7,770 nt of DNA, from contig DSBN01000004.1 in assembly GCA_011046055.1 (NCBI GenBank), forward strand, positions 1-7,770, read 5' to 3'. A model generated the notes under the pieces. It saw only the letters and a list, made by a program, of their open reading frames with translations. It was not told the origin of the DNA and did no database searches. A program made the position numbers and the translations under genes. Below, piece by piece: positions 4,985 through 7,770 of the stretch. This DNA is from Sediminispirochaeta sp. GTDB lineage: Bacteria; Spirochaetota; Spirochaetia; DSM-16054; Sediminispirochaetaceae. Every line of letters begins with the position of its first letter. Position 1 is the first letter of the stretch.

Positions 4985-7420
4985 ATGAAAATCGAACGGC
5001 GCTTGAGCCCCGAGGCGATGAATATCGTGAGGAACAGTATCTTCGAGGCGGAAGGCCAAGAGGTGGTGATAGTCGGCAAGAGGAACCCCGAAGGTCTGAT
5101 AGACCAGATCGAGGCGGTAGCTCGGGGAAACGACGAAGCCGCTCCGGCGGTCCATGAGTTCATCGAACGGGGGGACGTACTGATCCACAACCACCCCAGC
5201 GGTGTTCTACGGCCAAGCCAGGCGGATCTACAGGTGGCCTCTCGACTGGGCGGGCAGGGGATAGGTTTCTATATTGTCGACAATCAAGTCGAAGAGATCT
5301 ACTGCGTGATCGAACCGGTGAGCCAGCACCGGCTGGAAAAGCTCTCCGGGCAGAAGCTTGCGGATTTGTTGAGCCCCGGAGGAGTGCTCCACCGTCTGTT
5401 CTCAGGGTATGAAACCCGTGAAGCCCAGATAGAAATGCTCGAAGCGGTGACCCAGGCCTACAATCAGAACCTGATCGCCGTGGTAGAAGCGGGGACCGGA
5501 GTGGGCAAGTCACTGGCGTATCTCATACCTTCGGCGGACTGGGCGCTGAAGAACGGCGAGCGGGTGATAATTTCAACGGCCACCATAAACCTGCAGCAGC
5601 AATTGATGGACAAAGACATTCCTCTGGTGGAGAAGATCCTGGGTAAAAGACTCAACGCCAAACTGGTCAAGGGGAGGGGAAACTACCTCTGTCTGCGCCG
5701 TCTTGAGGATACGGTCCAGGAGATGGCTCTCTTCAGCGAAGGAGAAGGTGAACTGGAGGCACTCAGGAGCTGGGCCGGGGAGACGAAAACCGGTAGTCGT
5801 GACGATCTCTCCTTTTACCCCTCCGCCGAACTCTGGTCACGAGTCTGTTCGGAGGCCGACGCCTGTATGGGGCTGCGCTGCCCCTACCGGGAGGAGTGTT
5901 TTGTCTTAAAGGTGCGAAAGGAGGCGGCCTCTTCCAAACTATTGGTGGTCAACCACCACCTGCTTTTTTCGGATTTAGCCGCACGGCTGGATGGCGCCGG
6001 CTTCGACGCCACGGCGGTACTACCGCCGAGCCGGCGAATCGTCTTTGATGAAGCCCACTCCATCGAACGGAGTGCCACCAGTTTTTTTTCCCGACGTTAT
6101 GGCAAGCTCATACTCTATAAGCAGTTGCGCCGTCTTCACGCTCACCGGGGGCGGAGGAGTTACGGCTTGGCCGTACAAATCCAAAAATTCAGCTCCCGAC
6201 CGGAAGTCTTTCAGAAAATCCCCTCCTTGATCCAGCAGGTTCAACGCGCGGCGGAGAAGCTGGACGAATTGACTTTGAACTATCTGGGAGAAACGAATAC
6301 TTTTTGGATCCGTTCAGCGAACTTGAAACAGGAGTTCTCCACGATCATCGAGTCCATGGTATCCCTGAGAACCGATCTGGCCGGCCTGTTGACCAGCCTC
6401 GAATCGAGCTTGTCGACGATAGAAGAAAAACACGAAGAGGATTCGGAAGTTTTCGAAGCCTCTACCGTGATGGAGAGACTCAGCACGATTTATAGCACAC
6501 TGGGAGACATGCTCCACTACGAAGAGCAGGAGGATTTTATCTGCTGGGTGGAGAAAAGCTTCAGCGGCAACAGGGAAGCTTCAGCCTTTTTTATCAAAAC
6601 ACCTCTGAAGATCGCCCCGCTGATGAAGGAGGCTGTTTTCGATCCGATAAAAACAGTCATCAACACCTCCGCAACACTGACGGTGCGGAAACGTTTCGAC
6701 TACTGGTTCCGGAGAGTAGGATTGGGGGATGATTTCGGACACCGGACCTTGAGTCTGCAGCTGGAGTCTCCCTTCGCCTATCGAGATAGAGTCCTGTTGG
6801 CCATTCCCAGTGACGCCCCAGAACCAAAGGAGCCGGGCTACCAGGATTTTGTCAGCGATTTCGTGCTGCGGAGTATAGAGCTGGCGGAGGGAGGGGCCCT
6901 GGTCCTATTTACCTCCTACCGACAGCTCCAAGAGACCTATGACTACGTGGCACCCGCTCTGGAACGGAGAGGAATCGCCGTACTCAAGCAGGGGGCTGAG
7001 AACAGAACGAAGCTCCTTGGCCGCTTTCACGGCGACCTGTCGAGCGTGCTCATGGCCACCAACTCCTTCTGGGAAGGGGTGGATGCACCCGGCGAGTCAT
7101 TGAAAATGGTAATCATATGCCGACTGCCCTTCAGCGTGCCCACCGACCCGGTGACTCAAGCGCGGATGGAGGCGGTGGAGAGGGAGGGGGGGAACTCTTT
7201 CATGCACTACTCCCTCCCTGAGGCGGCAATGAAGCTGCGACAGGGCTTTGGACGGCTGATGCGCCGAAAGAGCGACCGCGGGGTGGTGCTGATTCTAGAT
7301 TCGAGAATTGTGCGCAAGAGTTACGGCAAGGTACTGCTCAGCTCCCTCCCGAGCACCAAACGTGCGGTGAGCGGTGGTGAGGAGGTGCTTCGGGAGATGG
7401 AGGACTTTTACTATCCATAA
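4985..7420 (+). CDS. dinG: JAMM/JAB metalloprotease-like domain fused to DinG/XPD-family iron-sulphur DNA helicase
   Basis: This 811-residue fusion has two parts. Residues 1-112 form a JAMM/JAB (RadC-like) domain with Glu26 (QEVVIVG) and the motif HNHPSGVLRPSQAD, giving His68, His70, Ser78 and Asp81 in the exact H-x-H-x7-S-x2-D spacing of zinc isopeptidases. Residues from about 135 on form a superfamily 2 XPD/DinG helicase. It has a Q-motif-like YETREAQ (142-148), Walker A EAGTGVGKS (168-176), FeS cysteines Cys236, 294, 299 and 305 (the last three spaced 5 and 6 as in E. coli DinG; Cys288 is extra), DEAH 355-358, TSATL 561-565, LFTSY 641-645, SFWEGVDAPG 694-703 and motif VI QGFGRLMRR 753-761. 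DinG helicases unwind 5' to 3' on forks, R-loops and G-quadruplexes. The start is the first possible codon after an in-frame TGA at 4961. GGAG lies only one base before it, so a weak or leaderless start is possible. A later ATG at 5018 would keep both domains. Confidence 0.93.
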   Translation: MKIERRLSPEAMNIVRNSIFEAEGQEVVIVGKRNPEGLIDQIEAVARGNDEAAPAVHEFIERGDVLIHNHPSGVLRPSQADLQVASRLGGQGIGFYIVDNQVEEIYCVIEPVSQHRLEKLSGQKLADLLSPGGVLHRLFSGYETREAQIEMLEAVTQAYNQNLIAVVEAGTGVGKSLAYLIPSADWALKNGERVIISTATINLQQQLMDKDIPLVEKILGKRLNAKLVKGRGNYLCLRRLEDTVQEMALFSEGEGELEALRSWAGETKTGSRDDLSFYPSAELWSRVCSEADACMGLRCPYREECFVLKVRKEAASSKLLVVNHHLLFSDLAARLDGAGFDATAVLPPSRRIVFDEAHSIERSATSFFSRRYGKLILYKQLRRLHAHRGRRSYGLAVQIQKFSSRPEVFQKIPSLIQQVQRAAEKLDELTLNYLGETNTFWIRSANLKQEFSTIIESMVSLRTDLAGLLTSLESSLSTIEEKHEEDSEVFEASTVMERLSTIYSTLGDMLHYEEQEDFICWVEKSFSGNREASAFFIKTPLKIAPLMKEAVFDPIKTVINTSATLTVRKRFDYWFRRVGLGDDFGHRTLSLQLESPFAYRDRVLLAIPSDAPEPKEPGYQDFVSDFVLRSIELAEGGALVLFTSYRQLQETYDYVAPALERRGIAVLKQGAENRTKLLGRFHGDLSSVLMATNSFWEGVDAPGESLKMVIICRLPFSVPTDPVTQARMEAVEREGGNSFMHYSLPEAAMKLRQGFGRLMRRKSDRGVVLILDSRIVRKSYGKVLLSSLPSTKRAVSGGEEVLREMEDFYYP

Positions 7421-7445
7421 AAAAAGTCCGCCGGGAGGCGGACTT
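7419..7445 (-). terminator. Intrinsic terminator of groES
   Basis: The 9-bp stem AAGTCCGCC/GGCGGACTT (7424-7432 with 7437-7445) encloses a 4-base loop. Read on the - strand it is followed by seven T residues (7425-7419), the classic Rho-independent form, 21 bases after the groES stop. The U-tract overlaps the last two bases of the helicase TAA stop. On the + strand the stem is followed by TTCGCAC with no T run, so it probably terminates the helicase transcript poorly. Confidence 0.85.
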
Positions 7446-7466
7446 CGCACTGGTAGGTATCGAGGT

Positions 7467-7730
7467 CTATTCGATAACTGCCAGAATGTCTGAGTAACGG
7501 ATAAGAAGATGATCCACATTGTCGATCGTCACGGTGGTACCGGCGTACTTGTCGTACATTATTTTCTGGCCTTCCTTGACCTTGATCATTTCATCTTCGC
7601 CAACAGCAACCACCAGGCCCGACTGAGTCTTCTCCTGGGCTGTCTGGGGTATGAAAATTCCTCCGGCGGTCTTCTCCTCTACCTCTTCGAGTTTCACAAG
7701 CACACGGTCACCTAACGGCTTTACCTTCAT
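7467..7730 (-). CDS. groES: Co-chaperonin GroES (Hsp10), short form
   Basis: GroES forms the heptameric lid of the GroEL folding chamber in the cytoplasm. The 87-residue protein starts with the family signature MKVKPLGDRVLVK. It has the mobile loop that binds GroEL (about 16-33, with the hydrophobic tripeptide in GGIFIP) and ends with KYAGTTVTIDNVDHLLIRYSDILAVIE, all typical. It is about ten residues shorter than E. coli GroES (97). The loss falls between GLVVAVG (38-44) and VKEG (51-54), where only six residues (EDEMIK) replace about fourteen. This is the beta-hairpin that makes the roof of the dome, so the heptamer should have an open top, as in phage T4 Gp31. No groEL follows on the 3' side: the gene ends in its own terminator. 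T. pallidum also has groES apart from groEL, as far as I recall. Confidence 0.97.
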   Translation of the reverse strand: MKVKPLGDRVLVKLEEVEEKTAGGIFIPQTAQEKTQSGLVVAVGEDEMIKVKEGQKIMYDKYAGTTVTIDNVDHLLIRYSDILAVIE

Positions 7731-7770
7731 ACCATCCTCCTGAATAAATCTTAAAATATTAAATTACCAC
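7731..7770 (-). promoter_or_regulatory. groES leader: strong ribosome binding site and AT-rich probable promoter region
   Basis: On the - strand AGGAGG (7741-7736) lies five bases before the groES ATG at 7730. Upstream is an AT-rich stretch with a -10-like TAATAT (7761-7756). No -35 element can be judged because the window ends. No half of the HrcA operator CIRCE (TTAGCACTC) is seen within these 40 bases, but it could lie just outside. Confidence 0.55.

Noticed and set aside
1..7770. CRISPR arrays, tRNA or rRNA genes, insertion sequences, prophage or defence island
   Set aside because: No regularly spaced repeats, no transposase or integrase frames, no RNA-gene landmarks and no terminal inverted repeats were seen. 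All long intervals are explained by the annotated genes.

Overview
The window looks like chromosomal DNA from a free-living member of the Spirochaetota, probably Spirochaetaceae-like. It is moderately GC-rich and densely coded, with no mobile, phage, CRISPR, rRNA or tRNA signal. The spirochaete call is an inference from three things. A soluble AtoS/AtoC-type (NtrB/NtrC-like) kinase-regulator pair resembles the one I recall in Treponema pallidum. The GroES is short and has no groEL next to it on its 3' side. A DinG-type helicase carries an unusual N-terminal domain. No database search was possible.

Region 1 (1-3643, + strand) is a tightly coupled three-gene operon. It runs from the 3' part of a DNA polymerase III delta-prime-like clamp-loader gene (5' end outside the window), to a PAS-containing cytoplasmic histidine kinase, to a sigma-54-dependent NtrC-family response regulator. 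Both junctions are 4-base ATGA stop/start overlaps, so translation is probably coupled. The kinase and regulator form one phosphorelay, with predicted phospho-sites His167 and Asp53. The regulator keeps the GAFTGA loop needed to engage sigma-54.

Region 2 (3672-4950, - strand) is a two-gene unit convergent to region 1. The first gene encodes a protein with the diaminopimelate-epimerase (DapF) fold pattern that has lost both catalytic cysteines and other active-site residues. The second, overlapping it by 17 bases, encodes a small protein with a C-terminal J domain. The pair looks like a pseudoenzyme plus a specialised Hsp70 co-chaperone.

Region 3 (4985-7420, + strand) is divergent from region 2 across only 34 bases. 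It encodes an 811-residue protein with an N-terminal JAMM/JAB metalloprotease-like domain, whose Glu/His/His/Ser/Asp zinc-site residues are all present. This is followed by a complete DinG/XPD-type superfamily 2 helicase with an iron-sulphur-cluster cysteine set. It is the most striking gene here, because the better-known DinG fusion carries an exonuclease in that position.

Region 4 (7467-7770, - strand) holds groES, encoding a short, apparently roof-less co-chaperonin. It has a strong ribosome binding site, an AT-rich upstream region running off the window, and an intrinsic terminator whose U-tract overlaps the helicase stop codon. No gene-free stretch exceeds 50 bases.
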